A stretch of 64,000 nt of DNA from Pimelobacter simplex (lineage in GTDB: Bacteria; Actinomycetota; Actinomycetes; Propionibacteriales; Nocardioidaceae). The notes under the pieces are model-generated. The model ran no database searches and was not told where the DNA came from. It saw only the letters and a program-made list of their open reading frames with translations. Location of the stretch: contig NZ_CP096276.1 of NCBI RefSeq assembly GCF_024662235.1, positions 744,001 to 808,000 of the forward strand, read 5' to 3'. Numbering within the stretch: position 1 is the first letter of the stretch; each line of letters opens with the position of its first letter. Below, piece by piece: positions 17,917-29,340 of the stretch. A program made the position numbers and the translations under genes.

Positions 17917-18955
17917 GGGCGGAGTGCGCCGGGCTCGCCGGTGGACCCTCGGTCTCCTCCTCGCCCTGGTGCTGTCCGTGGTCGCCGGGATCGCGCTCGG
18001 CGCGGTCTACGTGCCCTTCGACAGCGTCGTGAAGGTGCTCGGCCACCACCTCTTCCTGGTGCCGGGCGAGCAGACCTGGAGCGCCCCGCGCGACTCGATC
18101 ATCTGGGACGTCCGGCTTCCGCGGGTGCTGCTCGCGGCGCTGGTCGGCGCGGGCCTCGCGGTCTGCGGCATCGCGCTCCAGGCAATGGTGCGCAACCTGC
18201 TCGCCGACCCCTACCTGCTCGGCGTCAGCTCCGGCGCGTCGGCCGGCGCGGCCGCGGCGATCCTGTTCGGCATCACGCTCGGGCTCGGTGAGCACGTGCT
18301 GTCGGGCAGCGCCTTCGTCGGGGCCCTCGCCGCCTCCGTCCTCGTGTACGCCGTCGCCCGCTCCGCCGGCCGGGTGACCTCCACGCGGCTGCTGCTCGCC
18401 GGGGTCGCGGTCGGCTACGCGCTCCAGGCGGTGACGAGCTTCCTCATCTTCGCCTCCGACTCCGCCGAGGGTGCCCGCTCGGTGATGTTCTGGCTGCTCG
18501 GGTCACTGGCGCTGGCCGGCTGGGGCCAGCCGCTGGCCGTCGCGGTCGTCGTCGTGCTGCTCACCGTCGCCGTGCTCACCGTGCTCGGCCGCCAGCTCGA
18601 CGCGCTCGCGGTCGGCGACGAGACGGCGCTGGCGCTCGGCGTACCCCCGGAGCGGCTGCGCACCGCGCTGCTCGTCCTGGTCTCGCTGTGCGTGGCGGTC
18701 GTGGTCTCAGCGGCCGGCAGCGTCGGCTTCGTCGGGCTCGTCGTCCCGCACCTGGCCCGTCGCGCCGTCGGCGCCGCCCACGTCCGTGCCGTCCCGGTCG
18801 CCGCCCTGATGGGCGCGATCCTCCTGATCTGGGCCGACATCGTCGCCCGGGTGCTGCTCGCCCCGCAGGAGATCCCGATCGGGATCATCACCGCGGTCGT
18901 CGGCGCACCGTTCCTGCTCGTCCTCGTCCGCCGTCTCCAGGCCACTGCCGCCTGA
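17903..18955 (+). CDS. FecCD/BtuC-type ABC importer permease
   Basis: 350 aa inner-membrane permease with about ten membrane segments, for import of iron-siderophore, cobalamin or other metal chelates. Family marks include VRLPRVLLAALVGAGLAVCG near residue 72, NLLADPYLLGVSSGAS near 98 and GFVGLVVPHLARR near 275. The length is right for a full subunit. The start is uncertain: ATG 17903, ATG 17909 or GTG 17924 are all in frame, and an operator-like palindrome covers the first two. If the palindrome is an operator, GTG 17924 is the likelier start. It is followed by a binding protein, ATPase and methyltransferase, all on one transcript. Confidence 0.93.
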   Translation: MNMQQGGVRRARRWTLGLLLALVLSVVAGIALGAVYVPFDSVVKVLGHHLFLVPGEQTWSAPRDSIIWDVRLPRVLLAALVGAGLAVCGIALQAMVRNLLADPYLLGVSSGASAGAAAAILFGITLGLGEHVLSGSAFVGALAASVLVYAVARSAGRVTSTRLLLAGVAVGYALQAVTSFLIFASDSAEGARSVMFWLLGSLALAGWGQPLAVAVVVVLLTVAVLTVLGRQLDALAVGDETALALGVPPERLRTALLVLVSLCVAVVVSAAGSVGFVGLVVPHLARRAVGAAHVRAVPVAALMGAILLIWADIVARVLLAPQEIPIGIITAVVGAPFLLVLVRRLQATAA

Positions 18956-18977
18956 TCCCCCCAGGAGCACATCCCCC

Positions 18978-19967
18978 ATGCGCCGCGCCCTGATCGCCCT
19001 GACCGCCTCGGCCTCCGTCCTCGCCCTCAGCTCGTGCGGGCTCTCCTCCGACGGCGGCCGCTCCGCCACCGGCGGGTCCGGCGGCCCCTACCCGCTGACG
19101 ATCGAGAACTGCGGTGCCGACGTCACCCTCGACGCCGCTCCCGAGAAGGTCGTCCTCCTCAAGAGCGCGGCCGTGCCCTACCTGGCCGAGCTCGGGGTCC
19201 TCGACAAGGTGACCGCCCGGGCGGGGGAGTACCCCCGCGACTACTACGACGACGCGACCTTCGCCGCGCTGGAGAAGATCCCCGCGCTCACCGGCAAGAC
19301 CGACACCTCCGGCCACCTGCTGATCTCCAAGGAGGTCGTCATCGGCAAGGAGCCCGACCTCGTGCTCGGCGAGATCGACAACCTCAGCCGGGCCACCCTC
19401 GACCAGGTCGGCATCCCGCTCATCGAGGAGCCGGCGATGTGCCCGCAGGGCCTCGACGACCCGGGCTTCGACGACATCTACGCGCAGATGGAGACCTACG
19501 GCAAGGTCTTCGACCGCACCGACGAGGCCGCCGCGGCCAACGCCGTGCTGAAGAAGCGCGTCGCCGAGCTGACGGCCGACCCGGCCGGCGAGCGCCGTAC
19601 GGCGGCCGTGCTCTACCCGACCGTGGGCGGCGGCGTGACCTACGCCTACGGCACCCGCAGCATGGCGCACCCGATCCTCGAGGCCGCCGGCCTCGAGAAC
19701 GTCTTCGCCGACACCGACGAGCGGGTCTTCGAGGTGACGCCCGAGGAGCTCATCGGCCGCAACCCCGACGTACTGATCCTGCTGCACAGCGCGGGCGAGC
19801 CGGCCAAGGTCGCCGACGCGATCACCAGCCTGCCGGGCGCCAGGAGCATCGCCGCGGTCCGCGACGACAACGTGCTGTCGCTCCTCTTCAACTACGTCGA
19901 GCCGCCGACGCCGCTGGCCCTCGACGGCCTGGCCAAGATCGAGGAGAGGTTCGGCGAGAAGTCGTGA
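18978..19967 (+). CDS. Metal-chelate ABC importer substrate-binding lipoprotein
   Basis: 329 aa. The signal peptide ends in a lipobox, ALSSCG, with lipidation Cys at residue 20. The rest is a class III (BtuF/FepB/FhuD-like) binding fold: APEKVVLLKSAAVPYLAELG, KEPDLVLGEIDN, GTRSMAHPILEAAGLENVFAD and RNPDVLILLH. It delivers a ligand to the permease encoded just upstream. Its GTGA overlap with the ATPase gene suggests coupled translation. The Nur-like operator would make a nickel or cobalt chelate a reasonable ligand, but siderophore, haem or cobalamin cannot be excluded. Confidence 0.92.
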   Translation: MRRALIALTASASVLALSSCGLSSDGGRSATGGSGGPYPLTIENCGADVTLDAAPEKVVLLKSAAVPYLAELGVLDKVTARAGEYPRDYYDDATFAALEKIPALTGKTDTSGHLLISKEVVIGKEPDLVLGEIDNLSRATLDQVGIPLIEEPAMCPQGLDDPGFDDIYAQMETYGKVFDRTDEAAAANAVLKKRVAELTADPAGERRTAAVLYPTVGGGVTYAYGTRSMAHPILEAAGLENVFADTDERVFEVTPEELIGRNPDVLILLHSAGEPAKVADAITSLPGARSIAAVRDDNVLSLLFNYVEPPTPLALDGLAKIEERFGEKS

Positions 19968-20743
19968 TCGTCGCCGAGGCCCTCGAGTTCGGGTACGGCG
20001 CCGCGCCGGTCCTGCGCGGCGTCGGGCTCACCGCGCGGCCGGGCCGGGTGCTCGGCCTGCTCGGCCCCAACGGCAGCGGCAAGACCACCGCCCTGCGGAT
20101 GCTCTACGGCTCGCTGCGCCCCGCCGCCGGCCGGGTGACCCTCGACGGGCGGCCCCTGGCGACGCTGTCGCCGCGCGAGGTCTCCCAGCAGGTCGCCGTC
20201 GTGGTGCAGGAGTCCGACGCCGAGTCGATGCTCACCGTGCACGAGATGGTCTCGCTGGGCCGGCTCCCGCGGCTCAAGACGTTCCAGCGCGCCGGCGCCG
20301 AGGACCACCGGGCCGTGGCCGAGTCCCTGGACGCGGTCGGTGCCGGGCACCTGGCGCGCCGCCGCTTCGCCGAGCTCTCCGGCGGCGAGCGGCAGCGCGT
20401 GCTGGTCGCGCGGGCGCTGGCCCAGGAGGGGGAGTTCCTGCTCCTCGACGAGCCGACCAACCACCTCGACATCCGCTACCAGCACGAGGTGCTCCACCTG
20501 GTCCGGACCGTGGCGACCAGCGCGGTCGTCGTCCTCCACGACCTCAACCTCGCCGCCCGCTACTGCGACGACCTGGTCCTCCTCGACGGCGGCCGCGTCG
20601 TCCGGTCGGGCTCGCCCGACGAGGTCCTCGACCCGGACCTGATCGCCGAGGTCTACGGCATCGGCGCCACCCGGGCCGACGCCGGCGGCCACCCGCAGCT
20701 CCTCTTCCACCCCCTGAACACCGACGAGAGGCTTCCCGCATGA
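19964..20743 (+). CDS. Metal-chelate ABC importer ATP-binding protein
   Basis: 259 aa ATPase of the FepC/BtuD type that powers the FecCD permease. Walker A is GPNGSGKTTA near residue 34, the signature LSGGERQR near 137 and Walker B FLLLDEPTNHLD near 157, followed by the His switch VVLHDLNLAARYCDD. GTG 19964 overlaps the upstream TGA by 4 nt and fits the usual N-terminus (a strand before the A-loop Tyr in FGYG). It overlaps the methyltransferase gene downstream by 4 nt. Confidence 0.95.
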   Translation: MIVAEALEFGYGAAPVLRGVGLTARPGRVLGLLGPNGSGKTTALRMLYGSLRPAAGRVTLDGRPLATLSPREVSQQVAVVVQESDAESMLTVHEMVSLGRLPRLKTFQRAGAEDHRAVAESLDAVGAGHLARRRFAELSGGERQRVLVARALAQEGEFLLLDEPTNHLDIRYQHEVLHLVRTVATSAVVVLHDLNLAARYCDDLVLLDGGRVVRSGSPDEVLDPDLIAEVYGIGATRADAGGHPQLLFHPLNTDERLPA

Positions 20744-21444
20744 GCGCCATCCAGGACAACGTCGACGCCTACTGGACCGGCCGCGCGCCGTCGTACGACG
20801 ACTACCAGCAGCGTCCCGAGCGCCTCGCCCTCGACCAGGCGGCCTGGTCCGCCGTGCTCGCCGCGGCCCTGCCCGCCGCACCGGCCGACGTCCTCGACCT
20901 CGGTACCGGCAGCGGGTACGTCGCGCTCCTGCTCGCCGCCCTCGGCCACGACGTCACCGCCACCGACCTGTCCGAGGGCATGCTCGAACGAGCCCGCGCC
21001 CACGCCGCGAGCGCCGAGCGGGCCCCCGACTTCCGCCGCGGCGACGCGGTCGCCCCCGACTTCGCCGACGCCTCGTTCGACGCGATCACCAACCGCTACC
21101 TGATGTGGACCCTGCGCGAGCCGGAGCGCGCACTGGCGGCCTGGCACCGGTTGCTGCGTCCCGGCGGCGTGCTCGCCGTGGTCGACTCCACCTGGTTCCC
21201 CGACGGGCTCGACCGCGACACCACCGAGGACTTCGTCCGGCTCTACGACGCCGGCGTGCGCGACGCCCTCCCGCTCGCCGCCGCGGAGTCCATCGATGCC
21301 ACCCGCGAGCTCGTCGTGGCGGCCGGCTTCCGCGACGTCACGGTGACCCCGCTCACGAGCATCCTCGAGCTCGACCGGGCCCACGGCGTCGCCCCCGACC
21401 ACGAGGTGCGCCTGCAGTTCCTCGTCCGGGGCCTGCGTCCGTAG
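20740..21444 (+). CDS. Class I SAM-dependent methyltransferase
   Basis: 234 aa. Methyltransferase domain of the Methyltransf_11/UbiE type: motif I VLDLGTGSGYVALLLA near residue 50, ATDLSEGMLERAR (motif II), then a HRLLRPGGVLAVVD segment. It overlaps the ABC ATPase gene as ATGA, so it belongs to the uptake operon. A methyltransferase tied to a metal-chelate importer could modify or break down the imported ligand, or process a metallophore; this is inference. Its stop codon TAG is also the first part of the folC -10 hexamer. Confidence 0.88.
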   Translation: MSAIQDNVDAYWTGRAPSYDDYQQRPERLALDQAAWSAVLAAALPAAPADVLDLGTGSGYVALLLAALGHDVTATDLSEGMLERARAHAASAERAPDFRRGDAVAPDFADASFDAITNRYLMWTLREPERALAAWHRLLRPGGVLAVVDSTWFPDGLDRDTTEDFVRLYDAGVRDALPLAAAESIDATRELVVAAGFRDVTVTPLTSILELDRAHGVAPDHEVRLQFLVRGLRP

Positions 21445-21447
21445 ACT
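21442..21447 (+). promoter_or_regulatory. Leaderless -10 hexamer for folC
   Basis: TAGACT overlaps the methyltransferase stop codon and ends 9 nt before the folC ATG. Confidence 0.45.
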
Positions 21448-21456
21448 CAGCGCGCC

Positions 21457-22809
21457 ATGACTGAGCCCGTAGCGCGCCCCGCAGAGACCTTCGCCGAGGC
21501 CGAGGACGCCCTGCTGTCCCGGTGGCCCGAGACCCGGCTCGAGCCCTCGCTCGACCGGATCCAGGCGTTCACCGAGATCCTGGGTGACCCGCAGCGGGCC
21601 TACCGGTCGATCCACCTGACCGGAACCAACGGCAAGACGTCGACCTCGCGGATGATCGACGCCCTGCTCCGCGCCCTCGACCTGCGCACGGGCCGGTTCA
21701 CCAGCCCGCACGTCGAGAAGATGAGCGAGCGGATCAGCATCGACGGCGAGCCCCTCGACGACGAGACGTTCGTCCGGGCGTTCAACGACATCGCGCCCTA
21801 CACGCACCTGGTCGACCAGGCCGAGGAGCACCCGCTCAGCTTCTTCGAGACCGTCGTCGGCATGGCCTACGCCGCCTTCGCCGACGCACCGGTCGACGTC
21901 GCGGTCGTCGAGGTCGGCATGGGTGGCTCGTGGGACGCCACCAACGTCATCGACGCCGACGTCGCGGTGGTCACGCCGATCGCCGTCGACCACGCCGACT
22001 ACCTCGGCGGTACGCCGGTCGAGATCGCGCGCGAGAAGGCCGGGATCATCAAGCCCGGCGCGACCGCCGTCCTGGCCCAGCAGAGCGCCGACGTGGCCGT
22101 GGTCCTCCTCGAGCGCGCGGCCGAGGTCGGTGCCACCGTCGCCCGCGAGGGTCTCGAGTTCGCCGTCGTGTCCCGCACCGCCGCGGTCGGCGGCCAGGTC
22201 GTCACCCTCCAGGGCCTCCGCGGCCGGTACGACGACCTCTTCCTCCCGCTCTACGGAGCCCACCAGGCCCAGAACGCCGTCACCGCCCTCGCCGCCGTCG
22301 AGGCCTTCGTCGGGGGAGAGGAGCCGCTCGGCGACGACATCGTCCGCGGCGCCTTCGCCGAGATCACCTCGCCGGGCCGGCTCGAGGTCGTCCGGCGCAG
22401 CCCCACGATCGTGCTCGACGCCGCCCACAACCCCCACGGCGCCGCGGCCACCGCGGCCGCGCTCGACGACTCCTTCCAGTTCGACCCGATCGTCGGCGTG
22501 ATCGGCGTGATGGGCGACAAGGACGCCGAGGGTCTCCTCGCCGCCTTCGAGCCGCTGCTGTCCCACGTCGTGATCACCCAGAACTCCACCGACCGCGCGA
22601 TGCCGGCCGAGCGCCTGGCCGTCGTGGCGCGCGAGGTCTTCGGCGAGGACCGGGTCAGCGTCGTACCGCTGCTGGCGGACGCGATCGACGCCGCCGCGGC
22701 CGTCGCCGAGGACGAGGGCCACGACGCGCTCTCCTCCGGCGCGGTCCTGGTCACCGGCTCGGTGGTCACCGTCGGTGAGGCCCGGGTGCTGCTCGGAGGC
22801 CGCAAGTGA
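21457..22809 (+). CDS. folC: Bifunctional folylpolyglutamate / dihydrofolate synthase
   Basis: 450 aa Mur-ligase-fold enzyme that adds glutamate to folates, and possibly joins dihydropteroate to glutamate. The ATP loop LTGTNGKTSTSRM is near residue 53. FTSPHVEKMSERI near 86 is the Omega-loop and substrate region, and EVGMGGSWDATN near 151 is a family signature. DAAHNPHGA near 323 marks the C-terminal domain. ATG 21457 is preceded by a TAGACT hexamer, suggesting a short or absent leader. It overlaps the DUF4233 gene by 4 nt, as usual in actinobacteria. The common neighbours valS and ndk are not present here. Confidence 0.96.
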   Translation: MTEPVARPAETFAEAEDALLSRWPETRLEPSLDRIQAFTEILGDPQRAYRSIHLTGTNGKTSTSRMIDALLRALDLRTGRFTSPHVEKMSERISIDGEPLDDETFVRAFNDIAPYTHLVDQAEEHPLSFFETVVGMAYAAFADAPVDVAVVEVGMGGSWDATNVIDADVAVVTPIAVDHADYLGGTPVEIAREKAGIIKPGATAVLAQQSADVAVVLLERAAEVGATVAREGLEFAVVSRTAAVGGQVVTLQGLRGRYDDLFLPLYGAHQAQNAVTALAAVEAFVGGEEPLGDDIVRGAFAEITSPGRLEVVRRSPTIVLDAAHNPHGAAATAAALDDSFQFDPIVGVIGVMGDKDAEGLLAAFEPLLSHVVITQNSTDRAMPAERLAVVAREVFGEDRVSVVPLLADAIDAAAAVAEDEGHDALSSGAVLVTGSVVTVGEARVLLGGRK

Positions 22810-23183
22810 GCGACGAGCGCGACAAGTCCCCCCGGCGCGCGATGTGCGCCGCGGTCCTGACCCTCGAGGCGATCGCGGTGGCCCTGTCGGTGCCGGTGAT
22901 GATCGGGATCTCCGACATCCGGCCGGCCGTCGCGCTGCCCGTCGGGCTGGGCGTGGCGCTCGCCTGCCTGCTGGTCGCCGGGATGCTGCGCCGCGAGTCG
23001 GGCTACACCTTGGGCCACGTGCTCCAGGTCGCCGCGATCGCGTTGGGCGTCCTCGCGCCGCTCATGTACTTCCTCGGCGCGATCTTCGCGCTGCTCTGGG
23101 GCACGGCCTACGGCCTGGGCCGCAAGATCGAGCGGGAGCGGGCCGCGGCCTTCGCCGAGTACGACCAGAACCAGGCGTCCTAG
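22806..23183 (+). CDS. DUF4233 membrane protein
   Basis: 125 aa, GTG start inside the end of folC. Four hydrophobic segments are seen: ALSVPVMIGISDI, AVALPVGLGVALACLLVAGM, VLQVAAIALGVLAPLMYFLG and IFALLWGTAYGLG. The N-terminal RRAMCAAVLTLEAIAVAL is typical of the DUF4233 family, which commonly follows folC in actinobacteria. Function unknown. Confidence 0.85.
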   Translation: MSDERDKSPRRAMCAAVLTLEAIAVALSVPVMIGISDIRPAVALPVGLGVALACLLVAGMLRRESGYTLGHVLQVAAIALGVLAPLMYFLGAIFALLWGTAYGLGRKIERERAAAFAEYDQNQAS

Positions 23184-23236
23184 GTTCTTCCGCGCCCACC
23201 GGACACCGTCGGCTCTCGCCCTTGGTGACTGCTGGG

Positions 23237-23242
23237 TAGAGT
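23237..23242 (+). promoter_or_regulatory. Leaderless -10 hexamer for secA
   Basis: TAGAGT ends 6 nt before GTG 23249, with no Shine-Dalgarno sequence. Confidence 0.5.
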
Positions 23243-23248
23243 GGCCGC

Positions 23249-26137
<2,889 letters not shown>

Positions 26138-26154
26138 ACGTCCTAACGTCCGAT

Positions 26155-26188
26155 GATTGATGCGGTTTGGGACCAAACCGCATCAATC
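26155..26188. terminator. Bidirectional terminator palindrome between secA and the GDSL gene
   Basis: GATTGATGCGGTTTGG and CCAAACCGCATCAATC are perfect 16-bp arms around the two bases GA. In RNA the loop would open to about six bases. The structure sits between convergent genes, 17 bp after the secA stop and 37 bp from the GDSL stop. No U tract follows on either side. Confidence 0.7.
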
Positions 26189-26225
26189 CGGCGTCGAAAC
26201 GTGCAGTCTCTGCCCAATCGGCGAC

Positions 26226-27434
26226 CTACTGCAGCGTCATCCGCGGCTCACCGTTGACCAGCCCGGTGCCGCTGCGCACGCACGCGCCGCCGCGCGCCGT
26301 ACCGCCGTTGTTGTAGGCCTGGCGCACGCACGAGCGCACCGCGAGCTGACCCCAGTAGTTCGGGTGCAGCGACTCCTGGATGTAGTACGGCGAGTCGCCC
26401 GCCGTGGTGACCGTGCGGATCTGGTTGACCCACTCGGTGCGGTCGACCGCGCCGGCCGTCGTCCAGCTCGCGAGCCCGACCTCCTCGTACAGCCCGACGC
26501 CCGACTCGCACAGCCGGCGGCCGTTGAAGGTGGCGGCCAGGTTGAGGACCTTGGCGTTGCTGATGCCGGCCTGGGTGATGGCGCCGGTGACGGCGTTGTT
26601 GATGGTGGGCAGCGCGGTGTTGTTGGCCCAGTCGGCGTCGGCGTTCCAGAACCCGCAGCCGCCGGTGTTCTGCCGGCCGTAGCCGCTCTGGCCGTAGCGG
26701 AACCCGGAGCCCCCGGGGATCGGTGAGGGATAGGTCTGCACGAGCATCGTCCACTGGCCGTCGGCGTACCCGGCGTTGCGCAGGGCGGTGCGGACGTTGG
26801 TCAGCGCCCCGGCGATCCGGCTCTTCACGGCCGCGACGTTGGCGCTGGTGAAGTTGCGGGTGACGCTGCTGTCGTCGTTGCAGTAGTCCTTCCACCACGA
26901 CGGCGAGAGCAGGAAGTCCTGCACGCACTGCTGCACGACGCCGGCGAACCCGAAGTCGTTGCCGCCGATCGAGACGACGACCATCCGCACGTTGTGCCCG
27001 GAGGCGAAGTCCTGGAGCGCCCGGGCCTGCCCGACGCCCTGGCTGCCGCTGTAGAAGTCCAGGCCCGGCTTGAAGCTGTCGCCCGTGGTGGTCCCCGTCG
27101 TCGCCCCGGAGCAGGCCAGGTTGAGGCTGCTCACCCCGCCACCGACGTGGATCTCCGCGCTGCGCGAGCGGTGGCAGCGCGTGATCGCCTCGCCGGTACC
27201 CGCCGCGTTGTCGTGGTAGGCCGAGGGCCCGAGCGCGTCGGCCCGGGCGCTGCTGCTGTTGGACGAGCCGGCCCAGCGGCCGGCCTCGCCGGAGATGTAG
27301 GAGTCGCCCACCGAGACCACCCACGGACCGCCCACCCCGGGGCCGTCGGCGTGGGCTGCGGGAGCGGGAGCGGAGAGGGGGACGACGAGGGAGGCGCTGA
27401 CGGCGGCGAGGGTGGCCGCGAGGGCACGGATCAT
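26226..27434 (-). CDS. Secreted GDSL/SGNH-family hydrolase
   Basis: 402 aa from ATG 27434, which begins a signal peptide (MIRALAATLAAVSASLVV, then APAAHA). Block I is VVSVGDSYISGE with the catalytic Ser near residue 46, and block III is VSIGGNDFGF. Block V reads ESLHPNYWGQ: the His is present but the usual Asp three residues before it is Glu. The enzyme may be a lipase or esterase acting outside the cell; about eight cysteines suggest disulphides. A CRP/GlxR-like palindrome lies 11 nt upstream of the start. It is convergent with secA. Confidence 0.88.
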   Translation of the reverse strand: MIRALAATLAAVSASLVVPLSAPAPAAHADGPGVGGPWVVSVGDSYISGEAGRWAGSSNSSSARADALGPSAYHDNAAGTGEAITRCHRSRSAEIHVGGGVSSLNLACSGATTGTTTGDSFKPGLDFYSGSQGVGQARALQDFASGHNVRMVVVSIGGNDFGFAGVVQQCVQDFLLSPSWWKDYCNDDSSVTRNFTSANVAAVKSRIAGALTNVRTALRNAGYADGQWTMLVQTYPSPIPGGSGFRYGQSGYGRQNTGGCGFWNADADWANNTALPTINNAVTGAITQAGISNAKVLNLAATFNGRRLCESGVGLYEEVGLASWTTAGAVDRTEWVNQIRTVTTAGDSPYYIQESLHPNYWGQLAVRSCVRQAYNNGGTARGGACVRSGTGLVNGEPRMTLQ

Positions 27435-27445
27435 GATCGCAACGT

Positions 27446-27461
27446 AGTGACCCAGGTCACA
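27446..27461. promoter_or_regulatory. CRP/GlxR-like site before the GDSL gene
   Basis: On the gene strand the site reads TGTGACCTGGGTCACT, matching the actinobacterial CRP/GlxR half-sites TGTGA-N6-TCACA with one end mismatch. It ends 11 nt before the start codon, so binding would probably block transcription or initiation. Confidence 0.5.
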
Positions 27462-27503
27462 TCTGGCCAGCATCCGGGTCCGGGGCGCGCCGTCCGCGGT
27501 GGG

Positions 27504-28055
27504 TCAGGAGAAGTCCAGCGCGGTGCAGATCCAGCGCTGGCCCAGCCGCTCGAACCGCGCCGCCACCGCCCGCGAGCGGGCCCCGTGGCGTACGTGCACC
27601 CCGCACTCGACGACCGTGTCGCTGATGAAGCAGGCGTGGACGCTGCGTACCCGCGGCCGTACCGCCTGGACCCGGGCCAGCCCGGGCTGGTGACCGCCCG
27701 CGCGGGCCACGAGGAGCGCGCGGCGGTGGAGGTCGCCGTACACCTCGGGGGCGGTCCAGCGCACCAGCTGGGAGACCGGACGATCGCCGCCGACGATCTC
27801 GACCGCGGCCTGCACGAACCGGTGCGTCCACTCCTCGATCGTGCGCCGCAGCCGTTGGTCGATCGGGACCACGACGCCGCCGGGGCGCGGGCCGGGCGGG
27901 GGACTGGGTGGCGGACCGAGGTCCGGGTGGTGCCTGCGGGCGGGTGGGTCCTGGCGGGGGAGCAGGGCGAGCGCGAGCGTGCCCTGGGTGGAGGTGACCG
28001 GGACGGTCGGGCGGTCGTGGTCGTGCTTGTGGTCGTGGTCGCGGGAGCTGGGCAT
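27504..28055 (-). CDS. Rv3235-family protein
   Basis: 183 aa. The first 60 residues are disordered and rich in His, Asp, Pro and Arg (SSRDHDHKHDHDRP). The folded C-terminal half matches the Rv3235 (DUF6459) family: RRTIEEWTHRFVQAAVEIVGG, PVSQLVRWTAPEVYGDLHRR, then RVRSVHACFISDTVVECGV and RFERLGQRWICTALDFS. ATG 28055 has AGGAGG 4 nt upstream. The family sits near secA and LysM genes in actinobacteria; its role is unknown. It is probably cotranscribed with the LysM gene, whose stop is 33 nt upstream. Confidence 0.85.
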   Translation of the reverse strand: MPSSRDHDHKHDHDRPTVPVTSTQGTLALALLPRQDPPARRHHPDLGPPPSPPPGPRPGGVVVPIDQRLRRTIEEWTHRFVQAAVEIVGGDRPVSQLVRWTAPEVYGDLHRRALLVARAGGHQPGLARVQAVRPRVRSVHACFISDTVVECGVHVRHGARSRAVAARFERLGQRWICTALDFS

Positions 28056-28088
28056 GGTGCCTCCTGGCGGGCAGCGGGTCAGTGGGTC

Positions 28089-28730
28089 TCAGGGGAGGTG
28101 GACGACCTGGCCGGGCAGGATCCGGTCCGGGTCGGGGCCGATCACGGGGGCGTTGCGCGCATGGATCCGCCGCCAGTACGCCGTCACGTCGGCCGCGCTC
28201 GCCTCCGGCCCCAGCGCCCGGACCGCGATCGCCCAGAGCGTGTCGCCCGGCCGGACCTGGACGGTCCGGGACCGGGCCGGCGCAGGCCCGTCCACCGGAC
28301 GCTCGGGGAGCGGCAGCCCGGCGAGCGCATCGGCGTCCACGTCCAGGGCAGCCGGTGGCGGCGCCGGCTCGGGGGTGCCTGCGCTGACGGGGGCGGCGAA
28401 GGCGGTGACGCCGCAGAGCGCGAGCAGCCCCGCCCGGACCGGTCCCACCCGTCGGGCGCGGAGCCGGGTTCGGAGCCGGGCCGGCCGCAGTACCGTCCAC
28501 GCGACATCGCTCGCCGCGAGCCACAGCCCGCCCAGCGCGACCAGCGCGACGACCGCGCAGCACCCGACGAGGAGGTCGGTGAAGGTGACCGCCGCCCCTG
28601 AAGGCCGGACGAGCGCCACCGCGGCCGGCCCGGCGAGCATCCCGCCCAGGACCGCGCCGGCGGTCACGCCGACCCACAGGAGCAGGCCGCGTCGGCACGC
28701 AGCAACAGGCGAGGCAAGCACGTGTTCCAT
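28089..28730 (-). CDS. LysM-domain membrane protein
   Basis: 213 aa. Two or three hydrophobic segments occupy residues 15-110 (GLLLWVGVTAGAVLGGMLAG, TDLLVGCCAVVALVALGGLW, GLLALCGVTAFAAPVSAG). A Pro-rich linker follows and the C-terminus is a LysM motif (VRPGDTLWAIAVRALGPEAS, ending ILPGQVVHLP) that likely binds peptidoglycan outside the membrane. ATG 28730 has only a weak ribosome-binding site. Upstream, GCAAA is repeated three times at 28743-28763. Pairs with the Rv3235-like gene. Confidence 0.85.
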   Translation of the reverse strand: MEHVLASPVAACRRGLLLWVGVTAGAVLGGMLAGPAAVALVRPSGAAVTFTDLLVGCCAVVALVALGGLWLAASDVAWTVLRPARLRTRLRARRVGPVRAGLLALCGVTAFAAPVSAGTPEPAPPPAALDVDADALAGLPLPERPVDGPAPARSRTVQVRPGDTLWAIAVRALGPEASAADVTAYWRRIHARNAPVIGPDPDRILPGQVVHLP

Positions 28731-28742
28731 CCCGAGAGAACC

Positions 28743-28763
28743 TTTGCGTTTGCTTGTGTTTGC
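28743..28763 (-). promoter_or_regulatory. Triple GCAAA repeat upstream of the LysM gene
   Basis: On the minus strand GCAAA occurs three times in 21 bp, at offsets of 6 and 10 bp, in an unusually A-rich patch. It lies 13-33 bp before the start codon. It may be a binding site or leader; no regulator is assigned. Confidence 0.25.
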
Positions 28764-28860
28764 CTCAGGATGTGTTCGCTCACGGGCCTGGTCAACGAAT
28801 GGTTCGTGACTGGCCGCAAAGCGTCGATTTCGATCCGTCGCCCACAGCCGGCCGACCCCG

Positions 28861-28866
28861 TACCGT
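28861..28866 (+). promoter_or_regulatory. Leaderless -10 hexamer before GTG 28873
   Basis: TACCGT ends 6 nt before the GTG start; no Shine-Dalgarno sequence is present. Confidence 0.45.
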
Positions 28867-28872
28867 GACCGC

Positions 28873-29316
28873 GTGGACCTGCGCGCCGCCGGCGAGTTCC
28901 GGCGTACCCCGCTCGAGCGGGCCGACCAGATGGTCTCCTGGGCGCGCGAGGACCAGGCGTTCTTCGCCTCGGGCGCCTGCCACCTCCTCGCCTGGACCGT
29001 CCGCGAGGCCCATCCCGGCCACGCGCTCGCCGTCGTAGGTCTGCGCCGGCCGGGTGAGGCGGCGATCTGCCACGTCTACGCGGTGCGCGCCGACGGGTGG
29101 GCGTTCGACCACGCGGGCTGGCATCCCGAGGCGGACCTGCGCGCGGTCAACGAGGCCTACGAGGGGACCGTCCTGGAGCGGGTCCCGGTCCCCGAGGCGA
29201 CCACCCTGGCCGCGTTCTGCGCCGCCCACCGGCACCGGATGCCGGCCCAGTACGCCGGCGACCCGTGGCCCCGCGCCCGCGCGTACGTCGACCGGTACCC
29301 ACCGCCCGCGACCTGA
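28873..29316 (+). CDS. Small conserved protein, unknown function
   Basis: 147 aa, GTG start. No signal peptide or membrane segment. The middle has two cysteines in GACHLLAWTV and ICHVYAVRADGWAFDHAGWH, with His and Asp residues nearby; the layout could suit a small cysteine enzyme or metal site, but I do not recognise it. It stands between the LysM gene (divergent) and the 29341 gene (24-nt gap, same strand), so it may be cotranscribed with the latter. Confidence 0.65.
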   Translation: MDLRAAGEFRRTPLERADQMVSWAREDQAFFASGACHLLAWTVREAHPGHALAVVGLRRPGEAAICHVYAVRADGWAFDHAGWHPEADLRAVNEAYEGTVLERVPVPEATTLAAFCAAHRHRMPAQYAGDPWPRARAYVDRYPPPAT

Positions 29317-29340
29317 TCATCCCGTGCGAGGCTGGCTCCC

